Virus record (IMG/VR): IMGVR_UViG_3300009320_000030
Coordinates: 1 to 45,496 of that record
Length of the DNA: 45,496 nt
Reading direction: 5' to 3' (one strand)
Source of the DNA: a virus
Shown: positions 7,252 to 14,416 of the stretch, one piece after another
Position numbering within the stretch: position 1 is the first letter of the stretch
How the letters are laid out: every line of letters begins with the position of its first letter
Position numbers and translations under genes: made by a program
The notes under the pieces: generated by a model
Seen by the model: the letters and a program-made list of their open reading frames with translations, nothing else
Database searches by the model: none
Told to the model about the DNA's origin: nothing

Positions 7252-7437
7252 TCACAATTTCGGCTTGTACCAGGTGATCTTGGTTTCGATGTAGTAGTCG
7301 TATCCTTTCTTCTCCAGTTCCTTGATCTTCTCGTCGATCCTGGTTGGGCCATCCCATGCCTTGTTGAACTCGATCATGCTGTGCCGGGAATGGGTTTTCA
7401 GCCCCTTGTGGCCGATTTGATGTGGGTGTAGTTCCAT
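7252..7437 (-). CDS. Small protein, paralogue of 8710-8892 (61 aa)
   Basis: Ends with KIKELEKKGYDYYIETKITW, closely matching KIEELDSGEIPYYTETRIIW in the gene at 8710-8892; both also carry RHS near residue 18. Conservation between the two copies supports coding status and this frame over the longer overlapping one. Function unknown; an internal duplication of the early region is likely. Confidence 0.65.
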   Translation of the reverse strand: MELHPHQIGHKGLKTHSRHSMIEFNKAWDGPTRIDEKIKELEKKGYDYYIETKITWYKPKL

Positions 7438-7482
7438 TTGAATTCAAGCCCTCCCTACCAGTTGAAGGGCGGGGGAAGGCTC
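7438..7482 (-). other. Intergenic hairpin, family member H1
   Basis: Inverted repeat around a CCCTTCAACTGG-like core. Related hairpins with core CCCCTTCAACCGG lie at 8908, 11028, 11327 and 11948. It fills the gap between two early genes and ends at the stop of the next one, so it could terminate, stabilise or couple translation. Confidence 0.5.
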
Positions 7483-7786
7483 AAGGAAGTCTAAGATACC
7501 ATTGCATTTCTTTGACATACTCTTCCCACTCATCTACGTCGCACCGTGAGAAGGTTCTTTGTCTCGAAACGAATTCCTCTACGGAAGCCTCTAGGTCCTC
7601 ATCGGAAGAATCAGCAGTGCAAGAAGTACATGGAACGAATTCCGATCCATCATTGAGAAGTAGGCTTCCAAATGAAAAATCACCTACTGGTTTGATTTTG
7701 CCACATACTACACAGCGAAATTCTTCTCTATGATTTATATTCTTCTCACCTGCGGGACTTCCACCCGCTCCTTTTTCTGCTTTCAT
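7481..7786 (-). CDS. Zinc-ribbon protein with shared N-terminal peptide (101 aa)
   Basis: Begins MKAEKGAGGSPAGEKN, one of five early proteins with a GAGG(N/S)PAG-type N-terminus encoded by a small hairpin. Residues 23-56 contain CVVCGKIKP and VPCTSC, a four-cysteine zinc ribbon. The C-terminus is acidic. The ATG overlaps the stop of the ribbon-helix-helix gene upstream (ATGA), so the two are co-translated. Function unknown; a nucleic-acid or protein adaptor role is plausible. Confidence 0.65.
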   Translation of the reverse strand: MKAEKGAGGSPAGEKNINHREEFRCVVCGKIKPVGDFSFGSLLLNDGSEFVPCTSCTADSSDEDLEASVEEFVSRQRTFSRCDVDEWEEYVKEMQWYLRLP

Positions 7787-7896
7787 TTTTTCAGTATGAA
7801 GCGCACTACATCTGAGTACGTTTCTCCTACTTTGTTTTTCCTTTTGTTGAGTTCGACGACAAGATCTTCATCGAGTTCAATTTTTACCTTTCTCAT
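7783..7896 (-). CDS. Ribbon-helix-helix (CopG/Arc-like) repressor (37 aa)
   Basis: Too short for usual gene calling. Reads MRKVKIELDEDLVVELNKRK, then a second helix pattern ending YSDVVRFILKK: a beta strand followed by two helices, the CopG/MetJ/Arc fold. In-frame upstream ATGs at 7905 and 7923 would add up to nine residues. Its stop overlaps the start of the zinc-ribbon gene. An inverted repeat with a TATA-like core (7926-7946) lies upstream, suggesting autoregulation. Confidence 0.6.
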   Translation of the reverse strand: MRKVKIELDEDLVVELNKRKNKVGETYSDVVRFILKK

Positions 7897-7925
7897 TTTT
7901 ATCATTTTTATCAGTATTATCATTT

Positions 7926-7946
7926 AGTATTTGATCTATAAATACT
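7926..7946 (-). promoter_or_regulatory. Promoter/operator of the RHH gene
   Basis: AGTATTT and AAATACT form an inverted repeat around ATAGATC; read on the minus strand it includes TATTTATAG, a TATA box 25-40 bases before the likely starts. The coincidence of operator-like symmetry and TATA box suits repression by the RHH protein. Confidence 0.5.
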
Positions 7947-8022
7947 AAATTCTGGCCCCGACTGCTATCAGTTTCGGAAATTAAGCGAAATTGACTAGCT
8001 TCCCCCACCCGAGTTCCATCTT

Positions 8023-8448
8023 CTACATGAATTCCTCCAGCTTGTTTTTCTGAGAACTGCAATGAGCAGTGTCTGACACAGTGTTCGACATAGTAGCTGC
8101 TTTGAACTCTATCTCAGGGTATGGCACGAATCGCAGGAAAGTGTCCTTCGGCCTGGGGCCTCGTTCCCTGCCCCAGAGACCAATCACCTTCTTCCGGAGG
8201 AGAGCTTCCGGGTCTATCTTATCCCCGTTCTTCAGGAGCATGTCGCCAGTTGCAGCGGTAAGAAATGTGAACTTCTTGCTCCGTGCCGATATCTTGCAGG
8301 GGATCCACCAGGGGTGAATTCTCCCGTCCTGGAGCTCTAGATCGAATACGAACTGGGGACCGTATTTGGTCTGCTCTATCAGCCGGTAAGATAAGATATC
8401 CACCAGGAGCCACTCGCCTTGTTCTTCGATTTGTATTTTCATTTTCAA
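8023..8448 (-). CDS. Putative OB-fold single-strand-binding-like protein (141 aa)
   Basis: Contains KYGPQFVFDLELQDGR, KISARSKKFTFLTAATG, a LLRKKVIGLWG strand and DTFLRFVPYPE. This strand order matches a phage OB-fold family often placed with replication genes. It could bind single-stranded DNA. Two starts are possible, both in MKMKIQIEEQ. It overlaps the gene at 8219-8698 by 230 bases in another frame, an unusually long overlap. Confidence 0.55.
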   Translation of the reverse strand: MKMKIQIEEQGEWLLVDILSYRLIEQTKYGPQFVFDLELQDGRIHPWWIPCKISARSKKFTFLTAATGDMLLKNGDKIDPEALLRKKVIGLWGRERGPRPKDTFLRFVPYPEIEFKAATMSNTVSDTAHCSSQKNKLEEFM

Positions 8449-8698
8449 TCAGTTCTCTTTTGGTGAGGAGTTCGTCCGATGTTGGTTCTGCAGGAAGGTT
8501 CCACCCGGCGTGATCCTTAATTTGCACCAGGCCGATATCTCTCAGGAACCTTTCTGAAACTCCAAGATTTTCAGCGAACTTATGTTCCTGAAATAATTGA
8601 ATGCCGAGATTGGAATAATCTGCTGCCATGATCTTGCCTCGGTAGCGGCCCAGGCGTAAATTCCTAACCACGTTTTCAAAAGGTATTTTTCTTCCCAT
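8219..8698 (-). CDS. HTH-like protein with long overlapping 3' end
   Basis: The first about 85 residues look genuine: MGRKIPFENVVRNLRLGRYR, then FAENLGVSERFLRDIGLVQI, a likely DNA-binding helical segment. From about residue 84 the frame lies over the OB-fold gene and its sequence looks like shadow translation (RRVAPGGYLILPAD). Either a stop codon was lost or there is real overlap coding. I am confident only in the N-terminal part. Confidence 0.45.
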   Translation of the reverse strand: MGRKIPFENVVRNLRLGRYRGKIMAADYSNLGIQLFQEHKFAENLGVSERFLRDIGLVQIKDHAGWNLPAEPTSDELLTKRELIENENTNRRTRRVAPGGYLILPADRADQIRSPVRIRSRAPGRENSPLVDPLQDIGTEQEVHISYRCNWRHAPEERG

Positions 8699-8709
8699 CT
8701 TCGATCTCC

Positions 8710-8892
8710 TTACTTTTCAACGAACCAGATGATCCTGGTTTCCGTGTAGTAGGGAATTTCGCCGGAATCTAATTCCTCGATCTTCCTTTCTTTTTCTACT
8801 TCTTGATTAGGATCCTCATCGGTACAGTTGATGCTGTGCCGGATGAATTTCTTACTGGGGAATCTTTTGATTTCCATGGGTTTGATTTTCAT
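8710..8892 (-). CDS. Small protein, paralogue of 7252-7437 (60 aa)
   Basis: Basic N-terminus (MKIKPMEIKRFPSKKF), RHSIN, acidic middle and C-terminal PYYTETRIIWFVEK shared with the copy at 7252-7437. The gene follows intergenic hairpin H2. Function unknown. Confidence 0.65.
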   Translation of the reverse strand: MKIKPMEIKRFPSKKFIRHSINCTDEDPNQEVEKERKIEELDSGEIPYYTETRIIWFVEK

Positions 8893-8907
8893 TTTCTTAT
8901 TTAGATG

Positions 8908-8942
8908 TCCTCAACCCCGACGGTGAAGGGGTTGGGTGGGCT
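8908..8942 (-). other. Intergenic hairpin, family member H2
   Basis: GC-rich inverted repeat with the core CAACCCC...GGGGTTG, in the gap 8893-8947 between early genes. It shares the CCCCTTCA core and the GCCCACC arm with H3-H5. Confidence 0.5.
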
Positions 8943-8947
8943 ATTTC

Positions 8948-9142
8948 CTATCCAAACCTATTCAAATATTCCCTAATTCGTGGCGGACAAGATAGATCAA
9001 TCATCTTGTGGTGCCGCAAATATGCTGCAGTTGCCTTTTCAATATCTTCATCTTCCTCCTCCTTCAGCTCTTGGAGAAGGATATCGAAGTACTCGCTCCT
9101 GTAGGGATTTCCACCCACTTCTTTTTCCGTTTTCATTTTCAA
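8948..9142 (-). CDS. Small acidic protein with shared N-terminal peptide (64 aa)
   Basis: Begins MKMKTEKEVGGNPYRSEYF; KEVGGNP matches the KEAGGNPAG peptide of other early proteins. A highly acidic central run (QELKEEEDEDIEKA) precedes a helical C-terminus. Start follows the upstream stop directly. Function unknown. Confidence 0.6.
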   Translation of the reverse strand: MKMKTEKEVGGNPYRSEYFDILLQELKEEEDEDIEKATAAYLRHHKMIDLSCPPRIREYLNRFG

Positions 9143-10360
9143 TCAAGCCCTCCCTGCCTTCAAGTTCCATAGTTTCTTCGCTTCAAGAACTCTACACTCT
9201 CGTGCTCTTGTTGCTTCTAGGAGTATGCCCATTAGTTCGCAGGCTTCCCGTTCTGAATTCTGCCAGTATGATCTGACCGAGGCAGGATATTCTCTATCTT
9301 TCTCACTTAGTCGTTTATCTGTCATTTTTTTCCTGAAGTTCGATATAGCTTTTTCGGAAAGCTCTTGGCTTTCTGCTATTTTCAGGAAGTGCTGAGAACC
9401 ATAACAGCAACTAAAATCGTGACCTTGCTTTCCACTAGTTTTATGGAAAAAAATCGTCACGATGAGGTAGTCACATGGAATTTCTACGCTTTTCTGTATC
9501 TCTCTTTCTTCCTCTGCAACAACTGCTAACTTGGTAGCATAGAGATAGTCCTGCCAGAAATCAGAATTGTGCTCATGGAATACAACCATTCCCCCTCCAG
9601 TTTTCTGCTCGTATGCTGACCACCTTGGATACGACCCGCATAACCCCGGAGTGAATTCAGCAATTTTCTTTCCTTTTGCCATGTCCCCTACCGAGGATTG
9701 GACATACTCCTTGCCCCCAAAATGCGCCTGAAGGAGTTTTTCAAGTTTTTTAGTTCCCTGATCTCTTTCTTCTTTCCCTCGCATTTCCTCAGCTTTTTGT
9801 TCTCTTTCCCTTTCGATCCTTCTTTTTTCGCTCAGTTTCTCCTGAAACTCCAGACTTCTCTTTTCTGGGATACACAGAATTCTTTCAACCTCTTTTGGGT
9901 TTCTTGTCGCATAGCCCACATAATCATCATACCATTCCTCATCATCTTCCTCGTCCTCCGTCGCTCTCCAGAATGAGAATAGATGCGCTACCTTTGCCCA
10001 CTCCTTGGGGCCGATTCTTGTTGAGAGAGCAAATAGCTTGATTCCGGATTCCCAGGAATAGTTTACCTCCACCACCCTGAGGTTTTCAAGTTCCTTTCTT
10101 TGCTTTTCTGCTTCCTCTTTCCGGAAGTCTTCTGGGGTCTTGATGATCTCCAGGCGTTTTCCGCACTTCGGGCAAACCATCGCCCCCTCCTGTATTTTCG
10201 TTTCGTAGGGCGTGGCCGTCTCCTGGGTCGTTCCTGTGCAGCTGCACATGAAGCCACCCCCGCGCCCCCATCTTTTCAGTCCGTGCGGGACTAATCTTCC
10301 ATACATATTGTATGCATCCCATTCTCCCTTCGGAGTTTGTAGTATATATTTTTCTTCCAT
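9143..10360 (-). CDS. Large early protein with cysteine cluster and coiled coil (405 aa)
   Basis: Residues about 38-72 contain CSC and CPKCGKRLE, a possible zinc site. A long charged helix (about 165-215: EKLSEKRRIEREREQKAEEM) predicts coiled coil. The later half includes TPGLCGSYPRWSAYEQKTGG and IPCDYLIVTIFFH, which look globular. The last residues (KLWNLKAGRA) run into the leader of the next gene. No family recognised. It is the largest protein of the early block and may be a scaffold for the small zinc proteins around it; that is inference only. Confidence 0.65.
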   Translation of the reverse strand: MEEKYILQTPKGEWDAYNMYGRLVPHGLKRWGRGGGFMCSCTGTTQETATPYETKIQEGAMVCPKCGKRLEIIKTPEDFRKEEAEKQRKELENLRVVEVNYSWESGIKLFALSTRIGPKEWAKVAHLFSFWRATEDEEDDEEWYDDYVGYATRNPKEVERILCIPEKRSLEFQEKLSEKRRIEREREQKAEEMRGKEERDQGTKKLEKLLQAHFGGKEYVQSSVGDMAKGKKIAEFTPGLCGSYPRWSAYEQKTGGGMVVFHEHNSDFWQDYLYATKLAVVAEEEREIQKSVEIPCDYLIVTIFFHKTSGKQGHDFSCCYGSQHFLKIAESQELSEKAISNFRKKMTDKRLSEKDREYPASVRSYWQNSEREACELMGILLEATRARECRVLEAKKLWNLKAGRA

Positions 10361-10544
10361 TTTCAGTTTTTATAATTGAATTCTAAATTCTAATTGTATT
10401 TCAACCGCAGAGCCGGAAATTGAAACACATCATTATTTGTTTTGGTATCCACGAAAACAAGGATTGAAATTCTCCTCGCTTCCCCTCCCGCCCCCGCTCC
10501 TTTGACGGAGCTGAAGGCAAAGAGATGTAGTGCCTAACTCGGCA
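10361..10544. promoter_or_regulatory. Intergenic region with a head-to-head palindromic repeat copy
   Basis: The AT-rich stretch at 10361-10430 probably holds the promoter of the 405-residue gene. A hairpin TTGTTTT...AAAACAA lies at about 10438-10462 and a short GCTCC...GGAGC stem near 10497-10511. At 10524-10551 GATGTAGTGCC-TAACTC-GGCACTACATC forms a perfect 11-bp stem built from a 15-nt repeat and part of its reverse copy. The stop of the next gene lies inside it. Confidence 0.5.
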
Positions 10545-10751
10545 CTACATCAACTGTGCTTCTATACATTCTTTGTGGCAACGGCCAGGGGAATAGCTTT
10601 CTCCCTCGATTTCCCTGGCACAGATATCACAGGCCCTTTCTGGATCCCGCTCGAAAAGCTCTTTGACTTCTCGATCTATCTCCCTGAGAATCTCCCTGGC
10701 TCTCAGGTAATTTGGATCTTCCGCCTGCAAGATCAATTCCATGAGGTTCAT
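10545..10751 (-). CDS. Small Cys/His protein (68 aa)
   Basis: Start set at ATG 10751 because it overlaps the stop of the upstream gene (ATGA). Helical acidic body followed by CDICAREIEGES and CHKECIEAQ, which together give CxxC...HxxxC-like zinc ligands. Its stop TAG lies in the palindromic 15-nt repeat. Function unknown. Confidence 0.6.
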   Translation of the reverse strand: MNLMELILQAEDPNYLRAREILREIDREVKELFERDPERACDICAREIEGESYSPGRCHKECIEAQLM

Positions 10752-11023
10752 TGTCTGCCTCCACTGGAATTGATAGCTTCGCATTCCAACCTGTTCCTCA
10801 GCCAGTACTCAAAAGGACTTAGAATTTTCTCCAGGACGATGGTGGGTGCCATCATCTGTGCATCAAAGCCTACTTTCTTCATGAGCCTTTGAGCTTCCAG
10901 TAGATATTCGTCCTCAAGTTTCTCCAGTTCCTCCTGGGTGAATTTTCCAGAGACCTTTGCCGTTACAGCTTTCACAATTTCCTTTCCAGCGGGATTCTCA
11001 CCCGCTTCTTTTTTTGTTGCCAT
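10748..11023 (-). CDS. Early protein with shared N-terminal peptide (91 aa)
   Basis: Begins MATKKEAGENPAGKEIV, a clear copy of the shared N-terminal peptide. The remainder is helical with two charged helices (QEELEKLEDEYLLEAQRLMK and ILSPFEYWLRNRLE). Preceded by hairpin H3 and translationally coupled to the next gene. Function unknown. Confidence 0.65.
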   Translation of the reverse strand: MATKKEAGENPAGKEIVKAVTAKVSGKFTQEELEKLEDEYLLEAQRLMKKVGFDAQMMAPTIVLEKILSPFEYWLRNRLECEAINSSGGRQ

Positions 11024-11027
11024 TTCA

Positions 11028-11061
11028 TGCCCACCCCCCGGTTGAAGGGGTTGGGTGGGCT
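11028..11061 (-). other. Intergenic hairpin, family member H3
   Basis: GCCCACC and GGTGGGC arms around a CCCCTTCAACCGG core, immediately before the ATG at 11023. Nearly identical to H4 at 11327-11359. Confidence 0.6.
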
Positions 11062-11063
11062 AC

Positions 11064-11321
11064 TCACTCGACAAGTTCCACATCGCCAAGGAGAAGAATG
11101 ACTTCTATCACATTTCCGTCTGGATGTGAATCACGAATGGCCTTCCCGTCTCCCATCTCCTCAATGAGAACTTGGTTTCCTCGTGTTGGAAATGCAATGC
11201 GATAGCATTCATCCCCACATTCAAGGATGCCACCGATTTTTCCAAAACACCGATGGAATTCTTCGGGCATATATTGTTCCTTTTCAGTCCGAATTCGGAC
11301 TTTATCGCCTTCTGTTTTCAT
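11064..11321 (-). CDS. Small early protein (85 aa)
   Basis: Real start taken as ATG 11321 (MKTEGDKVRIRTEK); the frame upstream only translates hairpin H4. The product looks like a small beta-rich fold (VRIRTEKEQYMPEEF, IGGILECGDECYRIAFPT, GNVIEVILLLGDVELVE). It lacks the shared N-terminal peptide. Function unknown. Confidence 0.6.
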   Translation of the reverse strand: MKTEGDKVRIRTEKEQYMPEEFHRCFGKIGGILECGDECYRIAFPTRGNQVLIEEMGDGKAIRDSHPDGNVIEVILLLGDVELVE

Positions 11322-11326
11322 TTTAT

Positions 11327-11359
11327 GCCCACCCCCCGGATGAAGGGGTTGGGTGGGCT
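11327..11359 (-). other. Intergenic hairpin, family member H4
   Basis: GCCCACC and GGTGGGC arms, core CCCCTTCATCCGG; differs from H3 by a single loop change. Lies in the gap 11322-11368. Confidence 0.6.
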
Positions 11360-11368
11360 GCTCCACCC

Positions 11369-11944
11369 TTAGAGCACTCCTGCGGAATCCATCTCCACGT
11401 CCCGGATTTCTGTGAAGTGTGAAATATGGAACTCATTGAGATCCTGAAAGACCACCCCATCTTCATCCTCCACCAGAAGTTGGGTTTCATTCCAGCGAAA
11501 CCCATATCCGGATTTTCCGTCTTTCTTTCTCCAGAAGACGGGGTGCGTGAATGCGAAGAAAAGCTTCTTCAGCTCCCTTTCTGCGCTTTCCACGGAGAAG
11601 GTGACATGAGTTCGAGAGACTGCACAGCATTGGTTGGCGCCCGCAAAACTGCTCAGGGATATAGTGTATTTCTTCCCCTTTTTCTCCTCCCCGTATCTCA
11701 TCGGACCAACGACCTCTTCTAGAGGAAATTTCAGGCGGAGATGTATGGTTTTCTTCGTTTCTGGCATCTCCCATTCCCTTTCTGTATGGACGAATGCTGA
11801 CTCGTTGCAACCCCCACCATGAAAGACTTGGATATCCATCAGAAATCTCTGGGCCAAACGAATCGCTCTGGCCGTGTCATCGAATGGAGTTCTTCTCCAT
11901 CCATTTCCAGCGGGATTTCCACCCGCTTCTTTTGTATTTGTCAT
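11369..11944 (-). CDS. Early protein with shared N-terminal peptide (191 aa)
   Basis: Begins MTNTKEAGGNPAGNGW, the clearest copy of the shared peptide. Then a helix (FDDTARAIRLAQRFLMDIQV) and a beta-rich body (TIHLRLKFPLEEV, GYGFRWNETQLLVEDEDG). Contains no cysteine cluster. Start fixed by the peptide match and by hairpin H5 just upstream. Function unknown. Confidence 0.65.
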   Translation of the reverse strand: MTNTKEAGGNPAGNGWRRTPFDDTARAIRLAQRFLMDIQVFHGGGCNESAFVHTEREWEMPETKKTIHLRLKFPLEEVVGPMRYGEEKKGKKYTISLSSFAGANQCCAVSRTHVTFSVESAERELKKLFFAFTHPVFWRKKDGKSGYGFRWNETQLLVEDEDGVVFQDLNEFHISHFTEIRDVEMDSAGVL

Positions 11945-11947
11945 TTT

Positions 11948-11982
11948 ATGCCCACTTCCCCATTGCAGGGGTTAGGTGGGGC
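11948..11982 (-). other. Intergenic hairpin, family member H5
   Basis: Diverged family member with CCCCACCTAACCCCTGC and GGGGAAGTGGGC arms before the ATG at 11944. The arms differ from H3/H4 but still pair over most of the stem, suggesting the structure is kept. Confidence 0.5.
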
Positions 11983-11987
11983 TGCTG

Positions 11988-12896
11988 CTATGCACAATCA
12001 CACTCCTTCGTAATAATCTCACCGGCTGGGGTAGCGACCTCATAGACTATCACCATCCCTCTCTCTTCACCGGGGAATTCCTCATCGCCATCATAGGAAC
12101 CAACTTTCCGAATGGTAACGTTTCTTCCTGATTCTTTCGCCTCCCTGAGTTTTTCTTCTCGTAATTTTCTGAATTCATCTCTGTATTTCTGATTCTTCTC
12201 TTCGATCTCTTTTCTTTTTCTGTCCGTTTCGATCTCAACTTCTGAGAGAATCTGTTTCGCATCCTCGTGGTCGAGGATGATGCCAGAACTTTCACCACCG
12301 AAGAAGTGCAATTTGCGATCTGATTCTTTCCAGATTCGTTTTGCTGTTTGGGATCTATTCTCTATTTTGCCTTCTTGAATGGTTCGTATGAGGCCACATA
12401 GCCCATCTCTATATTCCTCACGATATTCTTGCTTCTCCTCTTCTGTTGCGTGCCGAATAATACAGATGCATTCATTGATCAGGTACGGGCCGCTAGTCAT
12501 ATATGCATAGTGGTACGATCCACTATCCAGCCCGTCTCTGATATCTTTCTCTTCCCCTCCCCTTTGGGTCACTCGCTCCCTCTCCTCAGTTGCTTCCATC
12601 CATTCCAAAACGTTCTCTGGAAGGGTGAAGCATACCTCTTGTTTCTTGCCGCTCAGTTTTCTCGCAAAGTCATCATACTGCGAGAAAATAATTCCCCGCT
12701 GTCCTTGGCGTCTCTGTAGGTCTCCGAATTGGAACCTCACAACATCCTCCCCAGATCGCAGCGTATAATCACCCTGTACGATGCCATTATCCCAGTTCCC
12801 AATCTTCTGGAAACTGATGATGCATTCCTCCTCATTTTTATCGAAGAGGATAAATTTCCCAGCAGGATTCCCACCCGCTTTGTCGTTGATATCCAT
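11988..12896 (-). CDS. Early protein with shared N-terminal peptide (302 aa)
   Basis: Begins MDINDKAGGNPAGKFILF. The middle (GSYHYAYMTSGPYLINECIC) appears globular, residues about 200-250 are a strongly charged coiled coil (EIETDRKRKEIEEKNQK), and the C-terminus ends VATPAGEIITKECDCA with a terminal Cys pair. No family recognised. Its general layout (globular part, charged coil) resembles the 405-residue neighbour. Confidence 0.65.
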   Translation of the reverse strand: MDINDKAGGNPAGKFILFDKNEEECIISFQKIGNWDNGIVQGDYTLRSGEDVVRFQFGDLQRRQGQRGIIFSQYDDFARKLSGKKQEVCFTLPENVLEWMEATEERERVTQRGGEEKDIRDGLDSGSYHYAYMTSGPYLINECICIIRHATEEEKQEYREEYRDGLCGLIRTIQEGKIENRSQTAKRIWKESDRKLHFFGGESSGIILDHEDAKQILSEVEIETDRKRKEIEEKNQKYRDEFRKLREEKLREAKESGRNVTIRKVGSYDGDEEFPGEERGMVIVYEVATPAGEIITKECDCA

Positions 12897-12903
12897 TTTT
12901 CAA

Positions 12904-13494
12904 TCAAGCCCCCCCCACCGGTTGAATCGGATCCCCAATCCCTGGGCCCTTCATCAGAACCATCCAGATATGCTTGCAGGGAACCTTATACTTCTTATTC
13001 CTCTGGAAATCAGGGCAGGTGCAGCTTGCCAACCCCCGTTTTCCGCCGAAGTTCTTGCACAACCTGACGGAGTAGACCTTGTCATTATGGGAGTTTTTCA
13101 CGAAGACTGCCTCGACTCCGCGGTATTTGCCTGGGACGACCAGCTTCTTGAGACGATATCCATCGTTGAGTCCGGTAGTGGCCTTGTCTGCCCTGGCCTT
13201 GAAGTAATCGTTTCTCAAATCAAAGATCACTTCACTAAGAAATTCCTCCCGCTGTGCCTGATAGGCCCAGCGGTGATTGACTGCCAGTCTCCTGATCTTT
13301 GAAAGAGCAAGATGAGAGGCTTCCTTCTCCTTGGCCGCTTTCTCGTCCGTCTCCGGAATCAGGACCTTTTCCAGGAAATCATTCGGCCTTGAGATCCCGC
13401 AGCCGTCGATGAATTTCCTGGCCTTGTCGGTTGGCCCGACCGCTCCATCGTCATAGAAAATTTGCGTCCCAGTCCTTCTTATTATGTTTTTCAT
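12904..13494 (-). CDS. SWIM zinc-finger protein (196 aa)
   Basis: The C-terminal part holds CTCPDFQRNKKYKVPCKHIW, the CxC...CxH signature of SWIM domains, which bind DNA or proteins and occur in archaeal and viral proteins linked to recombination. The N-terminal two thirds are basic and helical. Start set at ATG 13494 (MKNIIRRTG); an upstream ATG at 13515 adds seven residues. It is the first gene transcribed into the early block from the 13.5 kb control region. Confidence 0.75.
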   Translation of the reverse strand: MKNIIRRTGTQIFYDDGAVGPTDKARKFIDGCGISRPNDFLEKVLIPETDEKAAKEKEASHLALSKIRRLAVNHRWAYQAQREEFLSEVIFDLRNDYFKARADKATTGLNDGYRLKKLVVPGKYRGVEAVFVKNSHNDKVYSVRLCKNFGGKRGLASCTCPDFQRNKKYKVPCKHIWMVLMKGPGIGDPIQPVGGA

Positions 13495-13515
13495 TTTCCT
13501 ATTTTTTGTAATCAA

Positions 13516-13935
13516 CTTGAATTCATAAGATTGGCATAACGATTACAATAAGATATAGGAATGGTGGTATAAATACTAAAAAACATAGCCGCTTGCTATC
13601 GATTTAAGACTGAAAAAGCAGCAAAGTTCACAATTAAACTGGTAGGTAGCGATTAGCACAGTATCGCAGCATACGTTTCCGTAAGAAAGTTAGCACTACA
13701 AATGCATCGACATCTGACGAATTGATTGAACGTCAATTGACGAATCGACGATTGACGTAACGCCAATTGTCGAAGAAATAACCTCTACAAAACGAATCAT
13801 GCAGACCCAGACACTTTATATTCCTCAACCGTTGATCAGCCTGAGTAGGTGGGTGCTTAGCACCCCGTCGAGGGCTGACCATATCTTCGCAGATGCAAAA
13901 AAAAACAAGAGAAAAAAGAACAACGAATGAGACGG
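13516..13935. other. Non-coding region with clustered TTGACG/CGTCAA motifs, candidate origin or partition site
   Basis: At about 13713-13776 short motifs CGTCAATTGACG, CGACGATTGACG and CCAATTGTCG occur close together in both orientations, as in origin iterons or ParB/regulator sites. A 15-nt repeat copy in the opposite orientation, lacking one G, lies at 13686-13700. At 13838-13880 a nested hairpin (GGGTGC-TTA-GCACCC inside CAGCC...GGCTG) follows TTTATATT at 13815-13822 by about 25 bases, so a short plus-strand RNA is possible. The region separates early genes from the structured island. Function is inferred. Confidence 0.45.
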
Positions 13936-14079
13936 CTATCCGCTGGCTTCCCTGAGCTTGCTCCGGACGGCGTCCCGGACAAACTCGCTAACTGATACAT
14001 AGGAGGAGTTCTTCACTTGCTTTTGAATTCTCTTCAATTCATCCGGATCAAACCGTATTGTGGTTCCAATCGTGGTCAT
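13936..14079 (-). CDS. Ribbon-helix-helix DNA-binding protein (47 aa)
   Basis: Short frame MTTIGTTIRFDPDELKRIQK... with a second helix VSVSEFVRDAVRSKLREASG: the beta strand and two helices of CopG/Arc-type repressors. A TATA box (TATTTATA, 14103-14111) lies about 25 bases before the ATG, giving a nearly leaderless mRNA. A TAATAGGATTA motif between them resembles the integrase operator half-site. A T-rich tract after the stop on the minus strand fits an archaeal terminator. Confidence 0.75.
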   Translation of the reverse strand: MTTIGTTIRFDPDELKRIQKQVKNSSYVSVSEFVRDAVRSKLREASG

Positions 14080-14149
14080 AATGAGACTAATAGGATTACA
14101 GCTATATAAATAGTTGGCGATTTCCTGAGGGAGAAGCTTTTAGGAAAGA

Positions 14150-14200
14150 GGGAGTTTGAGGGAGAAAAACCTTTAGAGAAAAGGGTTGTCTTCCTCAATG
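14150..14200 (+). repeat. GAGTTTG two-tier hairpin element, copy 1
   Basis: Conserved GAGTTTG at the 5' side and TCAATG at the 3' side enclose an outer stem GAGGGA...TTCCTC and an inner stem AACC...GGTT. Copies at 14384-14416 and 36132-36183 keep the pairing with different bases. Confidence 0.6.
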
Positions 14201-14383
14201 CGGGCACTGATGCGTAAATTCTCGTAGTCTTAATATAAAAAACATAATTATCCGTGTTTCGTCGTGGAACGCCGACAGGAGCGGAGGGCGGAAGATTTTT
14301 GGACATCGTTGACATTAAAAATCTTCCAACTGGAGCGGATGGAGCGCGTGGAGCGACGGAACGACGATAAGTATGTAGGAAGG

Positions 14384-14416
14384 GAGTTTGGGGGAAACCA
14401 ATGGTGTCCCTCAATG
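14384..14416 (+). repeat. GAGTTTG two-tier hairpin element, copy 2
   Basis: Shortest copy: outer stem GGGGGA...TCCCTC, inner ACC-AAT-GGT, then TCAATG. Stem changes relative to the other copies are compensatory. Confidence 0.6.

Noticed and set aside
7877-8062. 61-residue frame starting MQFSEKQAGG
   Set aside because: It overlaps the OB-fold gene's end, the RHH promoter with its inverted repeat and the RHH start. Its AGG resemblance to the shared N-terminal tag is weak.
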